21,395 nucleotides of DNA from Clostridium sp. (GCF_018372875.1 NZ_JAHAIF010000049.1:1-21395); one strand, 5' to 3'; shown: positions 1-9,310, counted from the stretch's first letter. Notes: generated by a model from the sequence alone, not told the origin. Program-made: numbers and translations.

Positions 1-46
1 TAATGTATGTAGCTGACTGATACTAATAGGTCGAGGGCTTGACCAA
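1..46 (+). rRNA. 23S ribosomal RNA, 3' end (partial)
   Basis: The first bases match the conserved 3' end of clostridial 23S rRNA, including the block GATACTAATAGGTCGAGGGC and the GGCTTGACC just before the end. By alignment with the E. coli 3' terminus (GGCTTAACCTT) the mature end should lie near position 46. Most of the gene is to the left of the window. A tRNA-Asn follows about 56 bases later instead of a 5S rRNA. The end is uncertain by a few bases. Confidence 0.88.
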
Positions 47-78
47 GTTAAAGAAATTTCAATGATTATGTGCAATTT

Positions 79-95
79 TCAGAGAACAACTCTGA
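79..95 (+). other. Small hairpin in the 23S-tRNA spacer
   Basis: TCAGAG and CTCTGA arms (79-84 and 90-95) flank a five-base loop between the 23S end and the tRNA. It may be an RNase processing signal in the rRNA-tRNA precursor. There is no U-tract, so it is not a terminator. Its role is inferred from position only. Confidence 0.35.
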
Positions 96-102
96 TTAAT
101 AT

Positions 103-177
<75 letters not shown>

Positions 178-190
178 TTTAGAATTTTAA

Positions 191-215
191 GCGATGGATT
201 ACCATCGCTTTTTTT
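191..215 (+). terminator. Rho-independent terminator of the rRNA/tRNA operon
   Basis: A seven-pair stem GCGATGG/CCATCGC (191-197 and 202-208) with loop ATTA is followed directly by seven T residues (209-215). It lies 13 bases after the tRNA-Asn and should end the rRNA operon. Confidence 0.9.
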
Positions 216-345
216 GTATATACAAATATGTTAATTAAATTGTAACTACCTTGAATAATATTTATATTATAATAAAAATTAATAGTATGATATAAAATGA
301 GGTAAGTATTAATAATAGAAGAGAAAATAGTATTGAGGTGTTATG

Positions 346-1035
346 ATGACAAAGATTTTATTAGTAGAAGATGAAGAAAGTATAAGAAGTTTTTTAAAGA
401 TAAATCTAGAACGAAACTCTTTTCAGGTTATAGAGGCAGGAACTGGAGAAGAAGGAATTGAAAAAGCTTTATTAGAAAAGCCTGAAATAATAATCTTAGA
501 TGTTATGCTTCCTGGAATTGATGGGTTTCAAGTGTGTAGTAGACTAAGAAAAGAGTTCCCTAATGTAGGAATAATTATGCTAACAGCAAAAGGGCAAGAT
601 ATGGATAAAATTATGGGATTAGAGTTTGGTGCTGATGATTATATAATCAAGCCATTCAATCCTTTAGAAGTTGTGCTAAGGGTAAAAGCTATTTTAAGAC
701 GTATAGGGATAAGTGAAGATGAAAGTAGTAATAAAAACAAGTTAATTGGTGGTCCATTTATAATTGATTTATACTCTCAAAAATTATTAAAGAATAATAA
801 AGAGATTGATGTAACACCTAAGGAATACATGCTAATGAAGCTGTTTATAGAAAATCCTAATAAAGCATTTACTAGAGATGAATTATTAAATTTAATATGG
901 GGATATAACTTTTTTGGGGATCCTAAAATAATAGATGTTAATATAAGAAGGTTAAGATCAAAGATAGAGGATGATTCGTCAAATCCACAGTATATAGAAA
1001 CTGTATGGGGAATAGGTTATAGATGGAAGGGATAA
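346..1035 (+). CDS. OmpR/PhoB-family response regulator
   Basis: A 229-residue DNA-binding response regulator. The N-terminal receiver domain (about 2-118) has the acidic pair E9/D10, the phospho-acceptor Asp 52 in ILDVMLPGIDG, Thr 80 in MLTAK and Lys 102 in the IKPF motif. The C-terminal winged-helix domain (about 130-228) carries the usual TPKEYMLM and VWGIGYRW signatures. Length is normal for the family. Two ATGs are in tandem (343 and 346). The GAGGTG ribosome site at 335-340 is only two bases from the first and five from the second, so 346 is preferred. The histidine kinase gene starts 3 bases after the stop, making a standard two-component operon. The signal and target genes cannot be read from the sequence; the closest general type is PhoP/PhoB-like. 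Confidence 0.95.
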   Translation: MTKILLVEDEESIRSFLKINLERNSFQVIEAGTGEEGIEKALLEKPEIIILDVMLPGIDGFQVCSRLRKEFPNVGIIMLTAKGQDMDKIMGLEFGADDYIIKPFNPLEVVLRVKAILRRIGISEDESSNKNKLIGGPFIIDLYSQKLLKNNKEIDVTPKEYMLMKLFIENPNKAFTRDELLNLIWGYNFFGDPKIIDVNIRRLRSKIEDDSSNPQYIETVWGIGYRWKG

Positions 1036-1038
1036 AAT

Positions 1039-2451
1039 ATGAGAACAATCAAAAGTAGGTTAGTTAAGAGTTTCTCTATAGTAATATTTATAACTATTTT
1101 AGTATTAGACATATTACTTATTACTTTTGTAAGAAAGTACTACTATGATAATATGAATGATTTATTAAAAAATCAGTTACAAGTAACAACAAATTTTTAT
1201 AAAAAGTACTTTAATTTATATTCTTTAGAGGAAAATATTTATGATAATTTAGATTCATTTTGGGAACAAACTGATGCACAAATACAGATATATGATAATA
1301 ATGGTGAGTTGTTAATGGATTCTATAGGAGTGATAGAAGATAACGTCAAATATATTGACGTGCAAAGATCACTTCAAGGAGAGAAAAATAATAGGTGGAT
1401 TGGAAATGTAAGTTATTATGATTATAAAGTAATGGCATTATCAACGCCAATAGAGTCTGATGGGAAAGTTATAGGAGTAATGAGGCTAGTTGTTTCTCTT
1501 GAAGCTGTAGATAAAGGAATAAGTAATATAATAGTATTTTTCTTAATTATATCTATGACTGTTCTTATTTTTTCAATTTTAGTTAGTACAATTTTAGCAA
1601 AAAATATAGTAGTGCCAATAAAGAAGCTTACTATAGTTGCAGAGGAAATGGCTGGAGGAGATTTAGGGGTAAGAAGCGATACTAATTCAAGAGATGAGAT
1701 AGGTAAATTAGCTAAGACCTTGGATTATATGGCAGAAGAAATACAAAAGAGAGAACAACTTAAAAATGAATTTATTTCATCTATTTCACATGAATTAAGG
1801 ACTCCATTAACAGCTATAAAGGGATGGGTAATAACATTAGATGATTCGCAAACAGATAAAGATACTTTAAAAATGGGGTTGAATATAATTGAAAAAGAAA
1901 CTGATAGATTAGTTAATATGGTAGAAGAACTTTTAGATTTTTCTAAGTTATCAAGTGGTAAAATGACTTTAAATAAAAAAGAAATTTCAATAAAAGCTAT
2001 ATCTGATTATATTGATGTATATATGTCAGCTAGAGCTAGGCGTGAAAATAAAAGGCTTAATATAAATTTAGACTCTGAGAATAAAAAAATCTATGTAGAT
2101 ATTGATAGAATAAAGCAAGTATTAATAAATCTTTTAGATAATGCTTTCAAGTTTACAGAAGCAGAAGGTACTATAAGTATAAGTTTTTGCTCTGTTGAAG
2201 GTTCTTTGAAGATAATTGTTCAGGATAATGGTTGTGGAATATCGAAGGAAGATTTGCCAAGGGTAAAAGAAAAATTCTATAAGGGAAAGAATGCAAAATC
2301 TAAAAATGGTATAGGTTTGTCTATATGTGATGAAATAGTTAAATTACATAATGGGGAGATTTTTATTGAAAGTGAAGAGGGGAAAGGGACATTAGTAACC
2401 ATAACTTTACCAGTAATTAAGGAGGAAGAAGCTAATGAAAAGACTTTTTAG
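1039..2451 (+). CDS. Membrane sensor histidine kinase
   Basis: A 470-residue sensor kinase, partner of the upstream response regulator. Membrane segments are at about 13-32 and 162-186, enclosing an extracellular sensor domain of about 130 residues. A HAMP linker follows (about 187-240), then the HisKA domain with the phospho-accepting His 251 in SISHELRTPL. The HATPase_c domain has its N box around Asn 368 (NLLDNAFKF), G1 box DNGCG at 396-400 and G2 box GIGLSI at 424-429. All catalytic motifs are intact. The gene overlaps the start of the next lipoprotein gene by 17 bases, so the three are probably translated as a coupled unit. The sensor domain resembles short extracellular PAS-like (Cache-type) folds, which is an inference; the ligand is unknown. 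Confidence 0.95.
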   Translation: MRTIKSRLVKSFSIVIFITILVLDILLITFVRKYYYDNMNDLLKNQLQVTTNFYKKYFNLYSLEENIYDNLDSFWEQTDAQIQIYDNNGELLMDSIGVIEDNVKYIDVQRSLQGEKNNRWIGNVSYYDYKVMALSTPIESDGKVIGVMRLVVSLEAVDKGISNIIVFFLIISMTVLIFSILVSTILAKNIVVPIKKLTIVAEEMAGGDLGVRSDTNSRDEIGKLAKTLDYMAEEIQKREQLKNEFISSISHELRTPLTAIKGWVITLDDSQTDKDTLKMGLNIIEKETDRLVNMVEELLDFSKLSSGKMTLNKKEISIKAISDYIDVYMSARARRENKRLNINLDSENKKIYVDIDRIKQVLINLLDNAFKFTEAEGTISISFCSVEGSLKIIVQDNGCGISKEDLPRVKEKFYKGKNAKSKNGIGLSICDEIVKLHNGEIFIESEEGKGTLVTITLPVIKEEEANEKTF

Positions 2452-3925
2452 TAGTTTTATATGTATTTTTTTATGTATCTTTCTTCTAATGGGGTGTTCT
2501 TTTGTTCAAGAGGAAAGTAGCTCAGTAATAGTACAGCCACGTAATATGAACTTGAAAATAAAAGGAGGATGGAATGCAGAGGTATATAAGATATTGGAAG
2601 CTAATGTATTATCAGATGAGGATATAAAAAATATAACCTCAAATCCTATAAAAATAAGAAGCAATGGAATTAGCCTATCTGGAGAAGATATTAAAAAAAT
2701 AAGATATACAGTAAAGGTTGTAAAACCTAATTATACAATTTCTTATGAGAATAAATATAAAATGTTAAACTTATTAGGAAATGAGATAGAGAGTATAGAT
2801 GTATATTCTATAATATATCAGAATAAAGTACTAGCGGAATTTTTTTATAATACAGAAGAGGAATCCTATTTATATTATCAAGGGATAATTTTTAAAGTTA
2901 AGTTAGATAAAGATATAGATATAAGTGAGGAGCAAAATTATACTGATTATGAAGGTTCAGCTGTTAAAGATGAATCAGGCATTTCAGAAGGATTATATAT
3001 AGCTTTGAAGAAGCCTTCTACAATAGAAGGAATGCCAGAAACATATAGGACCTTATGGATTAGTACACAAGATGGAAGCCTTCAAGATGTTAAAGAAAGA
3101 GAGAATATTATATTCCCAAGACTTAAGGGTATATGGTATTTAGAGCCAAAGTTGTATGAGAATAAAGAAAGAAAGATAAAGTATGAGTATTTTGAATCAG
3201 CTCCAATTGATACAACAACAGTTGAGTATAATAACAAGTTAGTTGAAGAAATAAAAGGTAATATCGAAGATGGAACAACATTATTAAGGAATATAAATTT
3301 TATAGGTAATGATTATATAGCAACAGAAGTAGTAAGTAATAATAGTAAATATGAATCTGGTTATTACGAAGTACTACCAATAGATAATATGAATACATCA
3401 ACTGGAATATCTATAAGTGATTTATATACAACTAAAGATTCATATTCTGATTATACAGAAGCTTATAATGAAACTTATAGTACACTTAATAATGAAATTA
3501 AATCATCATTATCACAATATATAGATTATAGTAATTTTACTTTGGTAAGAGATAATGGAAAATGGGTTATACAGGGAAGAATGTCGTCTTTAAAAAATGA
3601 TAAATATATTAACTTTCCAACAACATTAAAGCCTATTAAAAAATTATTAAATTATGATACACTATTAATATCATGGAAACTTTTAAAAGGCGTTAACCCA
3701 TATATGATAGATGCGTATACATCACCATATAAATCTTTGGCAGTTATAATTCTTAAGGATGAGATGCTTATTTACAGAATTGTAGATGGTACATTATCAG
3801 ACGAACCTCTAAAAAGGATACAGCTTGAAGAGGGAGAAACTGTTATAATGGCTGAATGGTGTAGTTCAAATTATATTGATAAGTGGGCAAGTGCTTTTAA
3901 AGAAAACAGTAGAACAATAAAATAG
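2435..3925 (+). CDS. Lipoprotein of unknown function, coupled to the two-component system
   Basis: A 496-residue protein with a lipoprotein signal peptide: MKR, a hydrophobic stretch to residue 20 and the lipobox LLMGC with Cys 21 as the lipidation site. The mature part is polar, rich in Tyr, Ile, Asn and acidic residues, with no further membrane segment and no domain I recognise. It should be anchored on the outer face of the membrane. The start at 2435 is set by the ribosome site GGAGG at 2421-2425, inside the end of the kinase gene. The overlap with the kinase suggests a role in the same response, for example as an accessory sensor, but there is no direct evidence for that. The tldD gene begins 10 bases after its stop. 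Confidence 0.85.
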   Translation: MKRLFSSFICIFLCIFLLMGCSFVQEESSSVIVQPRNMNLKIKGGWNAEVYKILEANVLSDEDIKNITSNPIKIRSNGISLSGEDIKKIRYTVKVVKPNYTISYENKYKMLNLLGNEIESIDVYSIIYQNKVLAEFFYNTEEESYLYYQGIIFKVKLDKDIDISEEQNYTDYEGSAVKDESGISEGLYIALKKPSTIEGMPETYRTLWISTQDGSLQDVKERENIIFPRLKGIWYLEPKLYENKERKIKYEYFESAPIDTTTVEYNNKLVEEIKGNIEDGTTLLRNINFIGNDYIATEVVSNNSKYESGYYEVLPIDNMNTSTGISISDLYTTKDSYSDYTEAYNETYSTLNNEIKSSLSQYIDYSNFTLVRDNGKWVIQGRMSSLKNDKYINFPTTLKPIKKLLNYDTLLISWKLLKGVNPYMIDAYTSPYKSLAVIILKDEMLIYRIVDGTLSDEPLKRIQLEEGETVIMAEWCSSNYIDKWASAFKENSRTIK

Positions 3926-3935
3926 GAGGATTGAA

Positions 3936-5318
3936 ATGATTTCAAGAGAGGTAGCATCAAAGGTTTTATCTAAGTGTCTAATTACCGGTGGTGATTTTGC
4001 AGAAATATTTGAAGAAGATAGTATAAATAATTCTATTGGGATTTTAGACAATAAGGTTGAAAATGCCTTAGGGGGTAGAAGTTATGGCGTTGGTATTCGA
4101 ATCTTTAAAGGATTAAAAAGCGTTTATGCATATACAAATGATAGCAGTAAGGAAGGTCTTTTAGATACTGCATATAAAGCAGCCTTAGCCTTAGGGGATT
4201 TAAAGGAAGAGAGAACTATTGTAATTAATAATAGAACTGTAATAAATGATAGACATAACATTGAAATATTCCCTAATGTTGTTGATTACAATAAAAAAGT
4301 TGGTGTAATGAAAATAGCATATAAAAGTGCTAAGGAATATCATTCAGATATAGCTCAAGTAAGTGTATCATATATAGATAAAGATCAAAAAGTACTTATT
4401 GCAAATACAGAAGGACTTTACGTTGAAGATAGAAGAATTAGAACAAGATTAGCAATAAATGCTGTAGCATCTAAGGATGGTGAAAATCAAACAGGATTTG
4501 AAGGGCCAGGAAGATATAAAGGCTTTGAAATGTTTAATGAGATTGATCCTGAATATTACGGTAAGGAAGCAGCACGTTCTGCATATGTAATGTTAAATGC
4601 TCGTAACTGTCCAGCAGGTAGAATGATGGCTGCTATTGATAATGGATTTGGAGGGGTTATATTCCATGAAGCGTGTGGACATTCATTAGAAGCTACATCA
4701 GTAGCAAAAGGTAACTCTGTATTCTCTGATTGTTTAGGCAAGCAAATAGCATCTTCAAAAGTAACTGCAATTGATGATGGTAAATTACCAAACCATTGGG
4801 GTTCAATTAATGTTGATGATGAGGGAACACCTGGAAGAAAAAATGTTCTTATAGAAAATGGAATATTAAAGTCATATATGATAGACAAGTTAAATGGTAG
4901 AAGGATGGGTATGAATCCAACAGGAAATGCTCGTAGACAAAGCTATAAGTTTGCTCCAACATCTAGAATGACTAACACTTATATTGCAGCAGGAGAAGAT
5001 GATCCTAAGGATATAATTGCATCAATTCCAGAAGGTTTATACGCTAAGAAACTTGGTGGAGGTTCTGTTAATCCTGTAACTGGTGAGTTCAATTTTGCTG
5101 TAGCAGAGGGATATCTTGTTAAGAATGGTGAAATTCAAGAGCCTGTTAGAGGGGCAAGTTTAATAGGTAAGGGTAGCGAAGTATTAATGAATATTGATAT
5201 GGTTGGAACTAATTTAGCACAAGCTCAAGGAATGTGTGGTTCTTCATCTGGTAGCGTTCCTGTTAATGTTGGGCAACCTATGATTAGAGTAAAAGAAATT
5301 ACTGTAGGTGGAAGATAG
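3936..5318 (+). CDS. tldD: TldD-type zinc metalloprotease subunit
   Basis: A 460-residue TldD homologue, the catalytic subunit of the TldD/TldE protease. The zinc-binding signature HEACGH is at 244-249, with Glu 245 as the general base. Near the C-terminus Cys 434 in MCGSSSG is in the place of the third metal ligand of the family. The next gene, 9 bases downstream, is the non-catalytic partner TldE, as expected for the heterodimer that takes unfolded peptides through a narrow channel. In E. coli the pair acts in microcin B17 maturation and CcdA degradation. No modified-peptide precursor gene is visible here, so the clostridial substrate is unknown. The ribosome site AGGAGG is at 3925-3930. 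Confidence 0.96.
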   Translation: MISREVASKVLSKCLITGGDFAEIFEEDSINNSIGILDNKVENALGGRSYGVGIRIFKGLKSVYAYTNDSSKEGLLDTAYKAALALGDLKEERTIVINNRTVINDRHNIEIFPNVVDYNKKVGVMKIAYKSAKEYHSDIAQVSVSYIDKDQKVLIANTEGLYVEDRRIRTRLAINAVASKDGENQTGFEGPGRYKGFEMFNEIDPEYYGKEAARSAYVMLNARNCPAGRMMAAIDNGFGGVIFHEACGHSLEATSVAKGNSVFSDCLGKQIASSKVTAIDDGKLPNHWGSINVDDEGTPGRKNVLIENGILKSYMIDKLNGRRMGMNPTGNARRQSYKFAPTSRMTNTYIAAGEDDPKDIIASIPEGLYAKKLGGGSVNPVTGEFNFAVAEGYLVKNGEIQEPVRGASLIGKGSEVLMNIDMVGTNLAQAQGMCGSSSGSVPVNVGQPMIRVKEITVGGR

Positions 5319-5327
5319 GAGGTTAAC

Positions 5328-6671
5328 ATGGAATTTAGAGAATTTAAAGAAAAGTTATTTGATAGAGCTAAAAATGAAGGTTTTCAAGAGTGTGAGATAT
5401 ACTTTGTAAACAGAGAAAGTTTAAATATAACTGTTTATGAAGAAGAGGTTGAAAAATATAATTTAAATAAAACTTTTGGCTTATCTTTTAGAGGAAAAAT
5501 TCAAGAGAAGATGGGATATTCATATACGGAAATTATGGATGAAGAAGCAATTGAAATGTTAGTAAAGAATGCTAAGGATGGAGCTAAAACTGTTGAGAGC
5601 GAAGATATACAGTTTATTTATGAAGGGGATAAAGAATATGAGGAGGTTAAGACTTATTCTGAAGACCTAGAATCAGTAAAACCTAGCGAATTAATAGATA
5701 TTGCTTTAAGTATAGAAAAGGAAGCTAAGCAGTTATCTGATAAAGTAGTTAATCTTGGTGGATGTAGTGTAGGATATGGAACATCTAGTTATGGAATATA
5801 TAATACAAAGGGATTAGAGCTTAGTAATAAGACTAACCTGTTAACAGCATATGTAGTACCTATAGTTGAAGAAGCAGGGGAAAAATATGATGGAACGGGT
5901 TATGTAACAGCAAACTCATTAAAAGAAGTAAATCCAACAAAGATAGCTAAACAAGGTATTGAAGAGGCATTATCAAGAATAAATGGTAAAAGTATTAAGT
6001 CAGATAAGTATAAGACATTAATATATAATGAAGCTATGGTTTCCTTATTATCAACATTTTCTGGAGTATTTAGTGGAGATGCAGCACAAAAAGGTCTTTC
6101 TCTATTAAAGGATAGAGAAGGAGAAATAATTGCATCATCAATAGTAACTTTAGTTGATAATCCATTATTAAAGGATGGTCTAGCTTCTACTCCATTTGAT
6201 GATGAAGGGGTAGCAACATATAAAAAAGAAATTATATCTAAAGGAAAGTTAGAAACTTTACTTCACAATCTAAAGACTGCAAATAAAGCTGGTATAAAAA
6301 CTACAGGAAATGGATTTAAAGCTTCATATGCATCTACAGTTGGAATATCTCCAACTAACTTCTATATAGAGAAGGGAAGTAAATCTATAGATGAATTATA
6401 TGAAGAAGTAGGGGAAGGGCTAATGATAACTGAGCTTGCAGGAATGCATTCGGGAGCAAATTCTATTACTGGAGATTTCTCATTAGCAGCAAAAGGATTT
6501 TATATAGAAAATGGAAAGAGGTCATTTCCTGTTGAACAAATAACTATAGCTGGTAACTTCTTTGATTTATTGAAAGAAATTAAAGTTATAGGGGAAGACT
6601 TAAAGTTCCCAATGAGTAGTGTGGGATCACCATCTGTTGTTATTAATGAATTATCTGTTGCAGGAAAATAG
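5328..6671 (+). CDS. tldE: TldE/PmbA-type protease partner subunit
   Basis: A 447-residue member of the TldD/PmbA family. It lacks the HExxxH zinc motif of TldD, which marks it as the structural TldE (PmbA) partner. The typical C-terminal family segments are present (ELAGMHSGANSITGDFSLAA and the closing SVGSPSVVINELSVAGK). It lies 9 bases after tldD with its own ribosome site (AGGAGG, overlapping the tldD stop) and ends at a strong bidirectional terminator. Confidence 0.95.
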   Translation: MEFREFKEKLFDRAKNEGFQECEIYFVNRESLNITVYEEEVEKYNLNKTFGLSFRGKIQEKMGYSYTEIMDEEAIEMLVKNAKDGAKTVESEDIQFIYEGDKEYEEVKTYSEDLESVKPSELIDIALSIEKEAKQLSDKVVNLGGCSVGYGTSSYGIYNTKGLELSNKTNLLTAYVVPIVEEAGEKYDGTGYVTANSLKEVNPTKIAKQGIEEALSRINGKSIKSDKYKTLIYNEAMVSLLSTFSGVFSGDAAQKGLSLLKDREGEIIASSIVTLVDNPLLKDGLASTPFDDEGVATYKKEIISKGKLETLLHNLKTANKAGIKTTGNGFKASYASTVGISPTNFYIEKGSKSIDELYEEVGEGLMITELAGMHSGANSITGDFSLAAKGFYIENGKRSFPVEQITIAGNFFDLLKEIKVIGEDLKFPMSSVGSPSVVINELSVAGK

Positions 6672-6672
6672 T

Positions 6673-6714
6673 AAAATAATAAGACACGCTGTAAATAGCG
6701 TGTCTTATTATTTT
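6673..6714. terminator. Bidirectional terminator between tldE and ltaS
   Basis: A perfect 18-pair inverted repeat (6673-6690 and 6697-6714) with loop GTAAAT. Because the arms begin with AAAA and end with TTTT, it gives a U-rich end on both strands. It serves tldE on the plus strand and the convergent ltaS-like gene on the minus strand, whose stop codon (6713-6715) lies partly in the stem. Confidence 0.88.
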
Positions 6715-8578
6715 AATTAACTTTTTTGAAATAATTAGCTCTTATCATTTTATCTGAAAGGTCTAAGGAAGATTTTATTGTTTCTTCATCTTCTGCTGAT
6801 AAGTTTTCTCCCTTAATTGTTCCATTAGTTAATATAGCATAGCTTCTATTAGTATTTAATAGATTTCTACCTAGTGCTGTATTTTCATATAATGATTTAT
6901 CTATTCCAAGTAAATATAACATAGTAGGCATTATATCAATTTGACCACCAATAGTTTCGAATGTCTTTGGTTCTTTAATATCTTTATCATAGATTATTAA
7001 AGGAACAATCGGATTACCATCATCTAAATACCAAGCTTCTTTTTGAGAAAGTTGGTTTATGCTATGATTATAGTATTTATGAACCCCAGTATGGTCTCCA
7101 ACTATAACTACTAAAGAATTATCAAGAATTCCTTCTTTGTCAAGTAACTCTAAGAAATATCCAATTTGTTCATCTGTATAATGAACACTTTCAAAGTAGC
7201 CTCCAAGCTCACTCTTATCTAATTCTTCATCTAATCCTAACTTTCTATATTCTTTAGGAATGTCGAAAGGACCGTGATTAGTTAAGGTTATAGTATGAGC
7301 AAAGAATGGTGAATTTAAATTCTTTAGCATTGGTACAACTTGTTCGAAGTAACTTCTATCACTTATACCCATACCTATTTGTTCATCATCATTAAATGAA
7401 AAATAATCTATAAAGTTATCAAAATCAATACCACCCTTTAATGCATTTGCATAGTTCCAGAAAGAACCTTTATCAGGATGAATAGAAGAGGATGTGTATC
7501 CTGCATTTCTAAGAACTATAGGTAATGAATTATAAGTAGTATTTGGATATCTGAAGAATGTGCTTCCTCTTCTTAATGGCAACATAGATGTATTTACCAT
7601 TAAGTCAGAATCAGAGCTTGTTCCTTCGTTAACTTGTTCATATATGTTTGGAAAGTACAATCCTTTTTTTATTAGTTCATCCATTACAGGGGTAATTTTC
7701 TTACCGTTAATTTCTTTGCCTAAAATAAATGATTCAAGAGATTCTACTTGAATAACAATTAAATTTTTATTTTTTGAAATTCCTGCATACTCATTATCAG
7801 GTAGATTTTCATTTTTCCAATTATAATACTGATTAATTTGTTTTTCTTCTTCTTCTGTTAATTCATAAGGTTTGGAATCTTTATATACATTTATTATATC
7901 CATTATGTGATACCCAACAGGCGTAAAATATTTTACTGTATTAGTTGGGTCATATCCATCAAAAAGATAAGCATCCTTAACATCCTCATTGTTTAATACA
8001 AAAAGATTAAAAGGAACATATAGTATAAATGTTAAAGGAATAATAAATGTAATTAAAAATGTTTTTATAGCTCTTTTAGGATTAATTGAGTAAGTTTTTC
8101 TAGTAAAGAAAACATAAATTCCTAAAATGATAAAGTCTAAGAAGAATATGAAATCATATGAGCTAAGCATGGATATTACTGAGCCACCAAGATTGTCCAA
8201 ATTAGCAGTTTGAGTTAATATAAGGATTGAAGGTACTGTTAAAAATCCTCTAAAATACATAACATCTAATAATGTTAATGCAGTAATTAGAGCATCTATA
8301 ACAAATAGATATATTATTCTACCTTTCCCTTTGAATAATAAGCTAAAACTTAAGCATACTAAGGTATAAGCAAAATAATAATTTATACAAGGAGATGCAT
8401 TGGAAAATCCAAGAGATATGTTAAAGTTATATGGATTTTGATTTTGTATAAATCCTTGTAGAAATATAGCTTTTAAAACTATTCCCAAAAGAGGAATAAG
8501 GAATAATCCTATTTTTATTAACTTATTTTTATCAAAGTTTTTTAGATAATTCTTAATTTGTTCTAATAAGTTACTCAT
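6713..8578 (-). CDS. ltaS: Lipoteichoic acid synthase-like sulfatase-fold membrane protein
   Basis: A 621-residue protein of the LtaS family, which polymerises glycerol phosphate from phosphatidylglycerol on the outside of the membrane. Five membrane segments lie at about 21-43, 65-82, 88-106, 141-158 and 173-195, followed by an extracellular alkaline phosphatase/sulfatase domain. Equivalents of the S. aureus catalytic and metal-binding residues are visible: Glu 279 (IQVES), the nucleophile Thr 320 (EGTSSDSD) and Asp 495/His 496 (VGDHTG), plus TNHGPF at about 433-438. A longer frame starts at TTG 8593, but that codon lies beside the AGAGGTGA ribosome site, so ATG 8578 is chosen. It could be a paralogue such as a primase or phosphoglycerol transferase rather than the main synthase. 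Confidence 0.9.
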   Translation of the reverse strand: MSNLLEQIKNYLKNFDKNKLIKIGLFLIPLLGIVLKAIFLQGFIQNQNPYNFNISLGFSNASPCINYYFAYTLVCLSFSLLFKGKGRIIYLFVIDALITALTLLDVMYFRGFLTVPSILILTQTANLDNLGGSVISMLSSYDFIFFLDFIILGIYVFFTRKTYSINPKRAIKTFLITFIIPLTFILYVPFNLFVLNNEDVKDAYLFDGYDPTNTVKYFTPVGYHIMDIINVYKDSKPYELTEEEEKQINQYYNWKNENLPDNEYAGISKNKNLIVIQVESLESFILGKEINGKKITPVMDELIKKGLYFPNIYEQVNEGTSSDSDLMVNTSMLPLRRGSTFFRYPNTTYNSLPIVLRNAGYTSSSIHPDKGSFWNYANALKGGIDFDNFIDYFSFNDDEQIGMGISDRSYFEQVVPMLKNLNSPFFAHTITLTNHGPFDIPKEYRKLGLDEELDKSELGGYFESVHYTDEQIGYFLELLDKEGILDNSLVVIVGDHTGVHKYYNHSINQLSQKEAWYLDDGNPIVPLIIYDKDIKEPKTFETIGGQIDIMPTMLYLLGIDKSLYENTALGRNLLNTNRSYAILTNGTIKGENLSAEDEETIKSSLDLSDKMIRANYFKKVN

Positions 8579-8608
8579 TTCTTCACCTCTCAACAGTAAT
8601 CATAATCA

Positions 8609-8638
8609 ATTATAGTATAATATGATATGGCAAATCAA
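8609..8638 (-). promoter_or_regulatory. SigA-type promoter for the ltaS-like gene
   Basis: Reading the minus strand, TTGATT (8633-8638) is followed by an 18-base spacer and a perfect TATAAT (8609-8614). The expected start near 8602 would leave a leader of about 24 bases that includes the AGAGGTGA ribosome site. Confidence 0.5.
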
Positions 8639-8737
8639 ATTAAAGAAAGAGTATTTATTAAATCTTAATAAATGCTATAATTTAAATGTAACCATTTTTA
8701 TAAATAAATAGCTTTAATTACAGTATGAGGTGATGGT

Positions 8738-9310
8738 ATGAAGAGGATTGACTGTAGAGGTATAGAAGGTCCAAAGGTGATAAGGAAAGTAAAAAAATAT
8801 TTTGATTCTATTGGTGAAGGTGAAGCAACTGTACGTGTAGATAATGATATTGCAAATAGTAACATAACAAAATATGCAATGACTCAAGGATATCATGTTG
8901 ATTCACAAGAGGTTGGGGATGAGTTTAAGCTAACTATTGAAAAAAGAGGATGCTTAGAGGTATTAGAAGAAGATAAAAATTATGTTGTTATAATTTCAAC
9001 TGATATGTTAGGAAAAGGTGATGAGGAATTAGGAAAGAAATTAATGATTTCTTATTTAGATACAATAAGTGAAGAGTTTAGGTTACCTAAGAAGATTATC
9101 TTTTTAAATAGTGGTGTAAAGTTGTTATCTGAAGATTCTAAAGTTATTGAAGGAATAAGACTGCTAATTGAAAAAGGTGTTAAAATCTACTCATCATCAA
9201 TGTGCATAGACCACTATGATTTAAGAAGCAAAGTTTTAGTTGGTACAAAAATAGATATGAGTGAAATTGTTGATATTATGAATGAAGCAGATCAATTAAT
9301 AAAGATATAA
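8738..9310 (+). CDS. yedF: YedF-family (TusA-like plus DsrE-like) protein with degenerate active sites
   Basis: A 190-residue protein with the two-part layout of the selenium-metabolism-associated YedF family: an N-terminal TusA-like domain (about 1-70) and a C-terminal DsrE/DsrF-like domain (about 80-190) containing GKGDEELGK, IFLNSGVKL and a late SSSMCIDHY segment. In TusA-like domains the active site is a CPxP motif; here residues 11-14 read GPKV, so both the Cys and the second Pro are missing. The only N-terminal Cys nearby is Cys 6. In the DsrE part the usual CGTC-like pair is reduced to Cys 156. No selD or other selenium gene is nearby. The start has a GAGGTG site. The fold call is firm; sulfur-transfer activity is doubtful. 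Confidence 0.85.
   Translation: MKRIDCRGIEGPKVIRKVKKYFDSIGEGEATVRVDNDIANSNITKYAMTQGYHVDSQEVGDEFKLTIEKRGCLEVLEEDKNYVVIISTDMLGKGDEELGKKLMISYLDTISEEFRLPKKIIFLNSGVKLLSEDSKVIEGIRLLIEKGVKIYSSSMCIDHYDLRSKVLVGTKIDMSEIVDIMNEADQLIKI

Noticed and set aside
251..273. TTGAAT and TATAAT as a promoter for the two-component operon
   Set aside because: The boxes are only 11 bases apart, too close for a SigA promoter. The region is so AT-rich that other pairings are no more convincing.
4556..4888. Open frame on the minus strand inside tldD
   Set aside because: It lies wholly within a strongly supported gene, has no ribosome site and has no recognisable protein features. Long antisense frames are common opposite conserved genes.
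8578..8593. Longer ltaS start at TTG 8593
   Set aside because: The TTG is immediately next to the AGAGGTGA ribosome site that properly serves ATG 8578, so the extra five residues would be encoded by the ribosome site itself.
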